From Sutterella sp. UBA1442 (lineage in GTDB: Bacteria; Pseudomonadota; Gammaproteobacteria; Burkholderiales; Burkholderiaceae_F), in NCBI GenBank assembly GCA_002329575.1, contig DCTK01000079.1, positions 10,959 to 16,329 of the forward strand: a stretch of 5,371 bases of DNA. The letters are read 5' to 3'. Positions within the stretch are counted from its first letter, which is position 1; every line of letters begins with the position of its first letter. The notes below the pieces were generated by a model. The model saw only the letters and a program-made list of their open reading frames with translations. It had not been told where the DNA came from and did no database searches. Positions 1-5,371 of the stretch are shown here, piece after piece. Made by a program: the position numbers and the translations under genes.

Positions 1-1128
1 TTAAATGCCCCGCGCGATGAAAACGGCAATATCACAAACGAAGCTCGTTTGGTGGCTTCGGTGCCTGCTATTCGTATGGCTCGAGATGCCGGTGCTCGTG
101 TGATGGTGTGCTCGCACCTGGGTCGACCGAAGGAAGGTGAGAAGACTGAAGCTGACAGCTTGGTGAAAATTGCCCAACGCATGGGCGAGCTCTTAGGCTG
201 TCAAGTGCGTTTGATCGATAACTGGGTTGACGGTGGTTTTGAAGTCGCTCCCGGTGAAGTCGTGATGTTGGAAAACTGCCGTTGCAATGTGGGTGAAAAG
301 AAGTGCTCCGAAGAGCTCTCGAAGAAGTACGGCGCTTTGTGCGACGTATTTGTCAATGATGCCTTTGGTACGGCTCACCGCGCTCAAGCCTCCACCTACG
401 GTGTGGCTCAATACGCCGAAGTGGTGTGTGCCGGTCCTTTGATGGCTGCGGAAATTGAAGCCTTGACGCAAGCCGTTGAACAAGCCAAGCATCCGCTCGT
501 GGCCATCGTGGGTGGCTCCAAGGTCTCGACGAAGTTGACGATCTTAAATAACCTTGCTCAAAAGGTGGATCAATTGATCGTCGGAGGCGGCATTGCCAAT
601 ACGTTCTTATTGGCCGCCGGCTACAAAGTGGGTAAGTCCTTGGCAGAAGCTGAGCTCGTGGATGAATGTAAGACGATTTTGAAGACGTTGGCCGATAAAG
701 GCGCAACGTTACCTTTGCCCACCGATGTGGTTGTCGCTAAGGAATTTTCTGAAACTGCAGAGCATCGCGTCTGCCGTATTGAAGACGTACAAGACGATGA
801 AATGATTTTGGACGTTGGTCCTGAAACGGCTCAAGCTTTGGCTGAAATTTTGCAAAAGGCCGGCACGATCGTCTGGAACGGTCCTGTGGGTGTGTTTGAA
901 ATGGCCCCGTTTGCTCATGGAACTGAAGTGATGGCCCAGGCTATTGCTAAGGCAACAGAAGCCGGTGCCTTCTCCATTGCCGGAGGCGGTGACACAGTGG
1001 CTGCTGTCGGTAAATTCGGCATCCGCGATCGCGTCTCCTACATCTCAACGGGTGGCGGTGCTTTCTTGGAATTCTTGGAAGGTAAGGTGTTGCCTGCCAT
1101 TGAAATTTTGGAAAAGCGCGCTCAATAA
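1..1128 (+). CDS. pgk: Phosphoglycerate kinase, N-terminus cut by window edge
   Basis: Cytoplasmic glycolytic enzyme that transfers the acyl phosphate of 1,3-bisphosphoglycerate to ADP, giving ATP and 3-phosphoglycerate. The frame is open from base 1, and 375 residues are visible before TAA. Against a usual length of about 390-400, some 20-25 N-terminal residues are missing. The first visible codons ([12 protein letters not shown]) are the end of the conserved substrate loop, so the TTG at 49 is internal and not a start. In window codon numbering, the substrate side shows N2, R16 and HLGRP (39-43). The nucleotide side shows GGSKVSTK (171-178), WNGPVGVFE (292-300) and GGGDT (328-332). [12 protein letters not shown] and the C-terminal [12 protein letters not shown] are betaproteobacterial in style (family knowledge, not a search). 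No frameshift is seen and both Rossmann-type domains are intact. Its promoter and any upstream partner lie outside the window. A hairpin terminator follows 24 bases after the stop. Confidence 0.97.
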   Translation, partial: LNAPRDENGNITNEARLVASVPAIRMARDAGARVMVCSHLGRPKEGEKTEADSLVKIAQRMGELLGCQVRLIDNWVDGGFEVAPGEVVMLENCRCNVGEKKCSEELSKKYGALCDVFVNDAFGTAHRAQASTYGVAQYAEVVCAGPLMAAEIEALTQAVEQAKHPLVAIVGGSKVSTKLTILNNLAQKVDQLIVGGGIANTFLLAAGYKVGKSLAEAELVDECKTILKTLADKGATLPLPTDVVVAKEFSETAEHRVCRIEDVQDDEMILDVGPETAQALAEILQKAGTIVWNGPVGVFEMAPFAHGTEVMAQAIAKATEAGAFSIAGGGDTVAAVGKFGIRDRVSYISTGGGAFLEFLEGKVLPAIEILEKRAQ

Positions 1129-1152
1129 GTTTGAGTTTTTCCTAGGTTAAAC

Positions 1153-1190
1153 AAAAGCCGCAACGGATGATTTTCCGAAGCGGCTTTTTT
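1153..1190. terminator. Bidirectional intrinsic terminator between pgk and cyuA
   Basis: AAAAGCCGC (1153-1161) pairs with GCGGCTTTT (1180-1188). After a 2x2 internal loop of A's, CGGA (1164-1167) pairs with TCCG (1174-1177) around a six-base loop. On the + strand the stem runs into six T's (1185-1190), giving a classic rho-independent terminator for pgk. On the - strand the A's at 1153-1156 give a T-run after the same stem, so it can also end cyuA transcripts. An outer inverted repeat, CTAGGTT (1142-1148) with AACCTAG (1192-1198), flanks the core. Its position between two convergent stop codons supports the call. Efficiency in each direction is inferred. Confidence 0.88.
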
Positions 1191-1196
1191 GAACCT

Positions 1197-1228
1197 AGCT
1201 GAAGATCGTTGTAGTCGATTTTTCAGCT
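1197..1228. repeat. Second inverted repeat downstream of cyuA, no T-run
   Basis: AGCTGAA (1197-1203) pairs with TTCAGCT (1222-1228), and ATCG (1205-1208) with CGAT (1216-1219), around a seven-base loop. The hairpin starts 7 bases past the cyuA stop codon. No T-run follows on either strand, so it is not a standard intrinsic terminator. It may protect the 3' end of the cyuA mRNA or pause polymerase before the terminator at 1153-1190. It shares two bases (1197-1198) with the outer arm of that terminator, so the two full structures compete slightly. Its function is inferred. Confidence 0.45.
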
Positions 1229-1234
1229 GTCAGT

Positions 1235-2518
1235 TTAGGAGGCAGCGCGCATGATTTCGATGATCTTTTCATCGGTTTGCTTCATGCCCTTAGTGACCAT
1301 TGCACCCAAATTGTCGATGGTTTTTTCCACATCATCGGACACAATCCCTTGATTAGTCACTCCGTGGCCGGCTAAAGCTAAGAAGCAGCATTTGTAGGCC
1401 GATTGCGCTGCCGTGTGTACCTTCATGGCGCAAGTGGATTTGGCACCGTCACAGACCATACCTGAAGTGTCACTGATGACATTATTGATAGCCATGCAGG
1501 ATTGCTCGAACGTGCCGCCGTTTAAGTAAACGAGTGCCATGGAAACGGCAGAAGAGGTTGCCGTATTGCCGCAGAAAGCCGACAAAGACGGGTAGTGGCT
1601 CTTGATGTAAATGGCTCCCAAGTGCGACAAGATTAAAGCACGGGCCAAATGTTCTTCATCAGCGCCTACGAATTCAGCCATTTTTACCACAGGAATGGTC
1701 GCCGTGATACCTTGGTTGCCGCTACCGTAATTACTCATGGCAGGCAACGTAGCGCCGCCCATACGAGCGTCAGAAGCGGCTGCCGTATAAGCGGCCATAT
1801 TGTTTATGAGGTCTGTGCCCATGATGCCCGCTTGAATTTGTTCGCGAATCGTGCGACCTAATTCGAGCCCGTATTCGTGTGCCAAACCTTCTTCAGCTAA
1901 CGCCATGTTGATATCTCGGGCCTGGAGAATGAAACGAATATCTTCCATCGGGACATTGAGCGCGAAGTCGTAGATCATCTTTAAGTTGATTTCTTCGCCG
2001 CCCAAACTCGAAGAGCCCTTGTCATCGGTCTTGATATCAGTTTCTTTCTTAAAGAGCACTTCGTTATTCTTGCGCGTTTCCACGATGTCAGTGTGGCCGC
2101 CGCTGACGGTCACTTCGGCGGAGTCATTGCCGGCGGTTGCAATGGCACGGCAGAAAACTTCTTCATTGCTGTCGGCGCGGTCAATCTTGACGTGGCCGGC
2201 TTCAATCATCTCAAGAGCTTCTTTAACTTGAGCCGTGGTAATGCCGGCTAACACTTCAAGGCCGGCATCGGGATTGCCACCCAAGGCACCGACAGAAGCT
2301 GCAATCGGTAAACCGATTTTGCCCGTACCGGGTACGAAGACCCCCATAGCATTTTTGTAGAGATTGTCACTGACAAACACATGAAGCGTTTCGGGTTTTT
2401 GGCCTAGAATACGCGCCGCGTGGGCGCAGGCATAAGCAATGGAAGTGGGTTCTGTACAGCCTAAGGCGGGTTTAACCTCTTTTTTAATAATTGCAATGAG
2501 TCGCTGCCATTGTTGCAT
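1235..2518 (-). CDS. cyuA: L-cysteine desulfidase, UPF0597 / CyuA family
   Basis: Predicted cytoplasmic [4Fe-4S] lyase that breaks L-cysteine into pyruvate, ammonia and sulfide. It is related to the catalytic region of Fe-S L-serine dehydratases and is often annotated 'serine dehydratase subunit alpha family'. With the ATG at 2518 it has 427 residues, close to E. coli CyuA (YhaM, about 436 as I recall). Visible motifs are [11 protein letters not shown] (14-24), [23 protein letters not shown] (249-263) followed by GSGNQG, and [11 protein letters not shown] (356-366). Cys21, Cys316 and Cys356 match in context and spacing the cluster cysteines reported for the Methanocaldococcus enzyme (Cys25, Cys282, Cys322, from memory). 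The ATG is chosen because GGAG lies six bases before it, while the upstream in-frame GTG at 2551 lies inside the terminator hairpin of the preceding gene. No cysteine transporter or AsnC-type regulator, the usual partners in enterics, is adjacent. Serine or another beta-substituted amino acid as substrate cannot be excluded. Confidence 0.9.
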   Translation of the reverse strand: MQQWQRLIAIIKKEVKPALGCTEPTSIAYACAHAARILGQKPETLHVFVSDNLYKNAMGVFVPGTGKIGLPIAASVGALGGNPDAGLEVLAGITTAQVKEALEMIEAGHVKIDRADSNEEVFCRAIATAGNDSAEVTVSGGHTDIVETRKNNEVLFKKETDIKTDDKGSSSLGGEEINLKMIYDFALNVPMEDIRFILQARDINMALAEEGLAHEYGLELGRTIREQIQAGIMGTDLINNMAAYTAAASDARMGGATLPAMSNYGSGNQGITATIPVVKMAEFVGADEEHLARALILSHLGAIYIKSHYPSLSAFCGNTATSSAVSMALVYLNGGTFEQSCMAINNVISDTSGMVCDGAKSTCAMKVHTAAQSAYKCCFLALAGHGVTNQGIVSDDVEKTIDNLGAMVTKGMKQTDEKIIEIMRAAS

Positions 2519-2524
2519 CGTTGT

Positions 2525-2528
2525 CTCC
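2525..2528 (-). promoter_or_regulatory. Ribosome binding site that fixes the cyuA start
   Basis: On the - strand GGAG is followed by a six-base spacer and then ATG at 2518, a canonical Shine-Dalgarno arrangement. The alternative GTG start at 2551 has no such site and would add 11 residues ([11 protein letters not shown]) encoded largely by the terminator hairpin and its T-run. Confidence 0.8.
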
Positions 2529-2537
2529 GTTGGTCTT

Positions 2538-2571
2538 AAAAAAACGGGCACGCTTGGGAAAGCGTACCCGT
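2538..2571 (-). terminator. Intrinsic terminator after dedA, just before cyuA
   Basis: Read on the - strand, ACGGGTACGCTT pairs with AAGCGTGCCCGT over 12 positions around a TCCC loop. A run of seven T's (2544 down to 2538) follows. The one imperfect pair is G-U in the - strand RNA but would be A-C in a + strand RNA, which indicates it works on the - strand. It begins 6 bases after the dedA stop codon. The T-run ends only 19 bases before the cyuA ATG, so it also lies where a cyuA leader would be. Confidence 0.92.
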
Positions 2572-2577
2572 GAAAAA

Positions 2578-3243
2578 TTAAGAAGAAACACAGTCCTTTT
2601 GCGCTTGTTTTCGATTTTTAAGAAATTTGTTAATCGCCAAAATCGTGGTTGGAATTAATGCAAATCCGATACCGAGCAAAAGAATCGAAGTGAGGTGTTC
2701 TTTAATAATCGGGATATTGCCGAAGAAGTGGCCGGCCCAAATTAAGCCGTATACCCAGGCAATGGCCCCTGTGATTGAGTAGAACTCAAAGCGAAGCACG
2801 GGCATGGAGGCCGCGCCGGCAATTAGCGGGGCAAAGGTACGCACGATCGGCACAAAACGGGCCAGGAAAATCGTTTTGCCGCCGTGGGCCATGTAGAAAT
2901 TGTGTGTACGGTTAAGCGCCTCTTGGTCAATCCAGCTAATCGAGCCGTCGTAAATTTTATGACCGAGCCAGGAGCCGATATAGAAGTTTGATGTGTTGCC
3001 CAAAATAGCACCTAACGAAACAATCGCGGTAAGCCACCAAGGATCAATGGCACCGGTGGCGGTGACTGCGCCAGCGACAAAAAGTAGTGAATCGCCCGGT
3101 AAAAACGCCATGACCACAATCCCTGTTTCCAGGAAAAAGATCATGAACATTTCAACATAAATTAATATGCCGTACTCGTTGGCTATGGTTATCAAAAAAC
3201 GGTCGGCATTGGTAAACAAATCAGCAAATAAAGACCAGTCCAT
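2578..3243 (-). CDS. DedA-family inner-membrane protein (SNARE-associated domain)
   Basis: Polytopic inner-membrane protein of the DedA superfamily. Members act in envelope homeostasis; some are linked to proton-motive-force-dependent drug and pH tolerance, others to flipping of lipid carriers such as undecaprenyl phosphate. From the ATG at 3243 it has 221 residues, near the usual 200-220. Hydrophobic stretches lie around residues 25-48, 53-65, 70-92, 124-146, 157-173 and 186-205, with a basic tail ([11 protein letters not shown]). Family motifs are ETG (39-41), FLPGDS (47-52), [13 protein letters not shown] (82-94) and [18 protein letters not shown] (126-143). E39, D51, R129 and R135 line up with the residues reported essential in E. 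coli YqjA/YghB (E39, D51, R130, R136, from memory). The frame also opens at a TTG (3267), but the ATG gives the usual MDW-type beginning. Neither has a strong Shine-Dalgarno: GGG sits nine bases before the ATG. The substrate, and which DedA subgroup this is, cannot be told from sequence alone. Confidence 0.93.
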   Translation of the reverse strand: MDWSLFADLFTNADRFLITIANEYGILIYVEMFMIFFLETGIVVMAFLPGDSLLFVAGAVTATGAIDPWWLTAIVSLGAILGNTSNFYIGSWLGHKIYDGSISWIDQEALNRTHNFYMAHGGKTIFLARFVPIVRTFAPLIAGAASMPVLRFEFYSITGAIAWVYGLIWAGHFFGNIPIIKEHLTSILLLGIGFALIPTTILAINKFLKNRKQAQKDCVSS

Positions 3244-3387
3244 CTCGGCGTGCCCAATCAGACGCAATTAGTCCAAAGTTGAAACATGGTAAGTTTAGCG
3301 ATTTCCTATGAATTTTGGCTTATGATTTTTTCGGGATTTTGTTATCAGAGTATTTCTAAATTGTAATCAGCGAATTATCTCATCGAT

Positions 3388-3396
3388 TGCTACAAT
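3388..3396 (+). promoter_or_regulatory. Extended -10 promoter element for mutL
   Basis: TGCTACAAT matches the extended -10 consensus TGnTATAAT with a single change. The surrounding spacer is AT-rich and no good -35 lies 16-18 bases upstream, which is normal for extended -10 promoters. A start point 6-8 bases downstream would fall at about 3402-3404, right before the mutL ATG at 3406. A weaker alternative is TTGTTA (3339-3344) with TGTAAT (3362-3367) at 17-base spacing, giving a leader of about 30 bases. I could not pick a convincing promoter for dedA on the opposite strand of this 162-base spacer. Confidence 0.55.
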
Positions 3397-3405
3397 AATT
3401 CGATC

Positions 3406-5304
3406 ATGTTAGAACGAAATCAAGGCGCGCCAGCGCGCGAAATCAAAGAGCTCTCCGATCAGCTCATCAGTCAGATTGCCGCCGGTGAGGTTATCGAGCG
3501 GCCGGCCTCCGTATTAAAGGAATTGGTGGAAAATGCCATTGACGCAGGAGCCACTCGCATTGAGGTGAGATTGGAAGCAGGTGGTATTAAGCGGCTTTCC
3601 GTCACCGATAATGGCCGGGGAATCCCCAAGGCTGAATTGCCTTTGGCGATCAAACGCCATGCAACAAGCAAAATCCGAGATTTAAACGAGCTTGAACACG
3701 TATTGTCACTGGGTTTTAGAGGGGAGGCTTTAGCATCCATTGCGTCGGTTTCTTCATTGACACTGACTTCACGAACTGCAGACTCCGACACCGCCTTCAG
3801 TATCCATGAGGGGGATGTTGATGTCGCAGCCGGTGCTTTGGGTACCCGAGTCGAGGTAGAGGACCTTTTCTTTAAAACACCTGCTCGACGTAAATTCTTA
3901 AAGTCCGAGACAACGGAAGCGGCGCACTGTAAAGCTGCGCTCGAGCGTATTGCGATTGCGCATCCCAATATTGAGTTTCGTCTCGTTCATAACGGTAAAC
4001 CCGTTTTGATGTTGCCCGTTGAAGAGGCACGAAATCGCGTCAATCGAATTTTGCCCGAAGAGTTTTCACGCGCTCAACGCGAAGTCTATGCAGAGACTCA
4101 GACGGCTCGTATTTTCGGCTGGGTGGGCCTGCCCACGGCCGGTCGCACTCGCACCGATGCTCAGTACTGCTACGTCAACGGTCGCTTTGTCAGAGATAAG
4201 CTTTTAGCGCATGCGATTAAAAGTGCTTATGTCGACGTGTTGCATAATCAATTGCAACCGATGTATTGCTTGTTCTTAGACATTGACCCCGTTAAAGTGG
4301 ATGTCAATGTCCATCCGACAAAAAGTGAGTTGAGATTCAGAGACGCACAGTGGGTACATCAATTTGTGTTACATGCTGTGCAAGCTGCTTTAGCACCCGC
4401 GATGACTTCTGTGACAGAGATTTTGGGCTCAGGATCGACGCCGGGTAGAGTGCAGGGGCAAGGTGCAGAAGTTGCCGTGCAAGAATCTATTCGGTACGCC
4501 ACAAGCCAAAAGGGCTCAGAGCGCGGTTTTTCTCATTCTTCTTCCACAGGCTTTAATTTGCATGAAACGCGTGCCAGTTATGAGCCCTCACAATTAAACC
4601 GTTATCTCGATTTTTATAAAACGGCTACAAAGTCTGAGGACAGTCAAGAAGGTGACGCAGTCTCTTTGACTCAAGCGCCGATGCAGTCATCCCCTGAGCA
4701 AGCTCCTGCTTCCTATCCTTTGGGGCGTGCGTTGGGACAGGTGGCCGGCGTTTATATTTTGGCGGAAAACGATAAGGGCCTCGTTGTGGTCGATATGCAT
4801 GCAGCGCACGAGCGTATCGTCTACGAAAAGCTCAAACGACAGATGGATGAGCAAAAGCTCATGATTCAGCAGTTATTAATTCCGCTGGTTTTCCGAGTTA
4901 CTGATGAAGAGATGGCTTCGTTTGAGGAGTATCGCGACACGCTCAACGGGCTGGGGTTGGAATTGGAAGAAGCTTCTCCCACTCATTTACGACTTCGTGC
5001 GGTGCCGGCTGTACTCAGTGGTGATATCGAAAAAAGCGGTGAGAGAATTGTCGCTGAAGTGCTCGCCGAACTCAGTAAGTTCGGAGAAAGTCAGTTGGTT
5101 GAGGAAAAACGCAACGAGATTTTGGCAACGATGGCTTGCCATTCAGCCGTTAGAGCTCACCGAATTCTGAGCATTGAAGAGATGGAAGTGCTTTTGCGTC
5201 AGATGGAAAAGACCGATCGCATTGATCAATGCAATCACGGTCGCCCGACATGGGTGCAGCTGACAATGACCGAGCTTGACCGATTATTCATGCGGGGACG
5301 TTGA
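3406..5304 (+). CDS. mutL: DNA mismatch repair protein MutL, endonuclease type
   Basis: Mismatch-repair matchmaker that couples MutS recognition to strand incision. It has 632 residues, a full length for the family. The N-terminal GHKL ATPase shows QIAAGEVIERP (23-33), catalytic E42 in ELVENAIDAGA, DNGRGI (68-73), TSKI (87-90), GFRGEAL (103-109) and GTRVEVEDLFFKTPARRKFL (146-165). The transducer domain ends with KVDVNVHPTK (297-306), including the ATP-contacting lysine. Residues about 335-440 form a Ser/Gln-rich, poorly conserved linker. The C-terminal domain has DMHAAHERIVYE (463-474), ACHSAVRAH (577-585) and CNHGRP (609-614), the metal-site motifs of nicking MutLs, plus QQLLIP (488-493), a likely beta-clamp motif. 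The ATG at 3406 is the only start codon in frame before the conserved core; a stop lies upstream at 3364. It gives a 14-residue lead (MLERNQGAPAREIK) and has no Shine-Dalgarno. The stop overlaps the miaA start. Confidence 0.97.
   Translation: MLERNQGAPAREIKELSDQLISQIAAGEVIERPASVLKELVENAIDAGATRIEVRLEAGGIKRLSVTDNGRGIPKAELPLAIKRHATSKIRDLNELEHVLSLGFRGEALASIASVSSLTLTSRTADSDTAFSIHEGDVDVAAGALGTRVEVEDLFFKTPARRKFLKSETTEAAHCKAALERIAIAHPNIEFRLVHNGKPVLMLPVEEARNRVNRILPEEFSRAQREVYAETQTARIFGWVGLPTAGRTRTDAQYCYVNGRFVRDKLLAHAIKSAYVDVLHNQLQPMYCLFLDIDPVKVDVNVHPTKSELRFRDAQWVHQFVLHAVQAALAPAMTSVTEILGSGSTPGRVQGQGAEVAVQESIRYATSQKGSERGFSHSSSTGFNLHETRASYEPSQLNRYLDFYKTATKSEDSQEGDAVSLTQAPMQSSPEQAPASYPLGRALGQVAGVYILAENDKGLVVVDMHAAHERIVYEKLKRQMDEQKLMIQQLLIPLVFRVTDEEMASFEEYRDTLNGLGLELEEASPTHLRLRAVPAVLSGDIEKSGERIVAEVLAELSKFGESQLVEEKRNEILATMACHSAVRAHRILSIEEMEVLLRQMEKTDRIDQCNHGRPTWVQLTMTELDRLFMRGR
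5294..5298 (+). promoter_or_regulatory. miaA ribosome binding site inside the mutL 3' end
   Basis: GGGGA lies five bases before the ATG at 5304, within the last codons of mutL. Together with the TGATG stop/start overlap it indicates that miaA is translated from the mutL mRNA, probably by translational coupling. Confidence 0.65.
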
Positions 5305-5371
5305 TGGCACGTGCTGTATTGATTTTGGGACCGACTGCGAGTGGCAAAACAGCTCTGGGAGTGCGTTTAGG
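5304..5371 (+). CDS. miaA: tRNA dimethylallyltransferase, first 22 codons only
   Basis: MiaA transfers a dimethylallyl group to N6 of A37 in tRNAs that read UNN codons, the first step to (methylthio)isopentenyladenosine. Only the N-terminus is in the window, but it is diagnostic: a short beta strand (RAVLIL, 3-8) runs into the P-loop GPTASGKT (9-16), the MiaA-type Walker A motif. The ATG shares its A with the mutL TGA stop (TGATG), and the mutL-miaA order is the one known from many proteobacteria, which supports the call. The rest of the gene, and whether hfq follows as in E. coli, lie beyond the right edge. Confidence 0.9.
   Translation, partial: MARAVLILGPTASGKTALGVRL

Noticed and set aside
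49..51. TTG as the start codon of pgk
   Set aside because: The frame continues open to base 1, and codons 1-12 read [12 protein letters not shown], part of the conserved PGK N-terminus. The gene is truncated by the window edge and does not begin at 49.
353..706. A 117-codon open frame on the - strand inside pgk, with 193-492 and 709-918 similar
   Set aside because: All are antisense to intact PGK coding sequence. The products are Arg/Ser/Pro-rich without recognisable motifs, as expected from reverse reading of conserved codons.
944..1150. A 68-codon + strand frame overlapping the pgk end
   Set aside because: It overlaps conserved PGK codons in another frame and has no recognisable domain or ribosome site.
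3244..3267. TTG at 3267 as the dedA start
   Set aside because: It directly follows an in-frame stop, has poor Shine-Dalgarno spacing (GGA only four bases away), and adds MRLIGHAE, which is not typical of the family. The ATG at 3243 gives the normal length and beginning. This is not fully settled, because the ATG also lacks a strong site.
3471..3968. A 165-codon open frame on the - strand inside mutL
   Set aside because: It lies wholly antisense to the highly conserved MutL ATPase region, has serine-rich, family-less residue content, and has no ribosome site or neighbour of its own. It is a shadow frame.
1..5371. A hidden defence, mobile or otherwise novel multi-gene system
   Set aside because: Every long stretch is explained by five housekeeping-type genes. 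No direct-repeat array, transposase, integrase, attachment site or unusual composition block was seen. The longest gap without a gene is 162 bases.

Overview
The window looks like ordinary chromosome from a Gram-negative bacterium, most likely a betaproteobacterium of the order Burkholderiales. The main clues are the PGK ([18 protein letters not shown] and the C-terminal [12 protein letters not shown]) and a MutL that carries DMHAAHERI and CNHGRPTW, both in the style I associate with that group. The roughly balanced base composition and an anaerobe-type Fe-S cysteine desulfidase would fit a gut Sutterellaceae-like organism. That family-level placement is inference and has not been tested by any search.

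Layout from left to right: (1) the 3' part of pgk (phosphoglycerate kinase) on the + strand, cut by the left edge; (2) a 106-base convergent gap holding a hairpin terminator usable from both sides and a second hairpin; (3) a cyuA/UPF0597-type L-cysteine desulfidase gene on the - strand; (4) a strong intrinsic terminator for the next gene, squeezed in just before the cyuA start codon; (5) a DedA-family membrane protein gene on the - strand; (6) a 162-base AT-rich divergent spacer with a likely extended -10 promoter for mutL almost touching its ATG; (7) a complete mutL on the + strand; (8) the first 22 codons of miaA, overlapping the mutL stop codon by one base.

The genes belong to separate functional units: lower glycolysis (pgk), cysteine breakdown to pyruvate, ammonia and sulfide (cyuA), membrane/envelope homeostasis (dedA), and DNA repair plus tRNA modification (mutL-miaA, an old and widespread gene pair). 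I see no mobile element, CRISPR array, RNA gene, toxin-antitoxin pair or phage gene, and nothing that looks like a new multi-gene system.

The points most worth a second look are regulatory and mechanistic. A terminator sits within 20 bases of the cyuA start, which also moves that start to 2518. The mutL promoter predicts a leaderless or nearly leaderless mRNA. MutL carries the full set of endonuclease motifs plus a candidate sliding-clamp motif.
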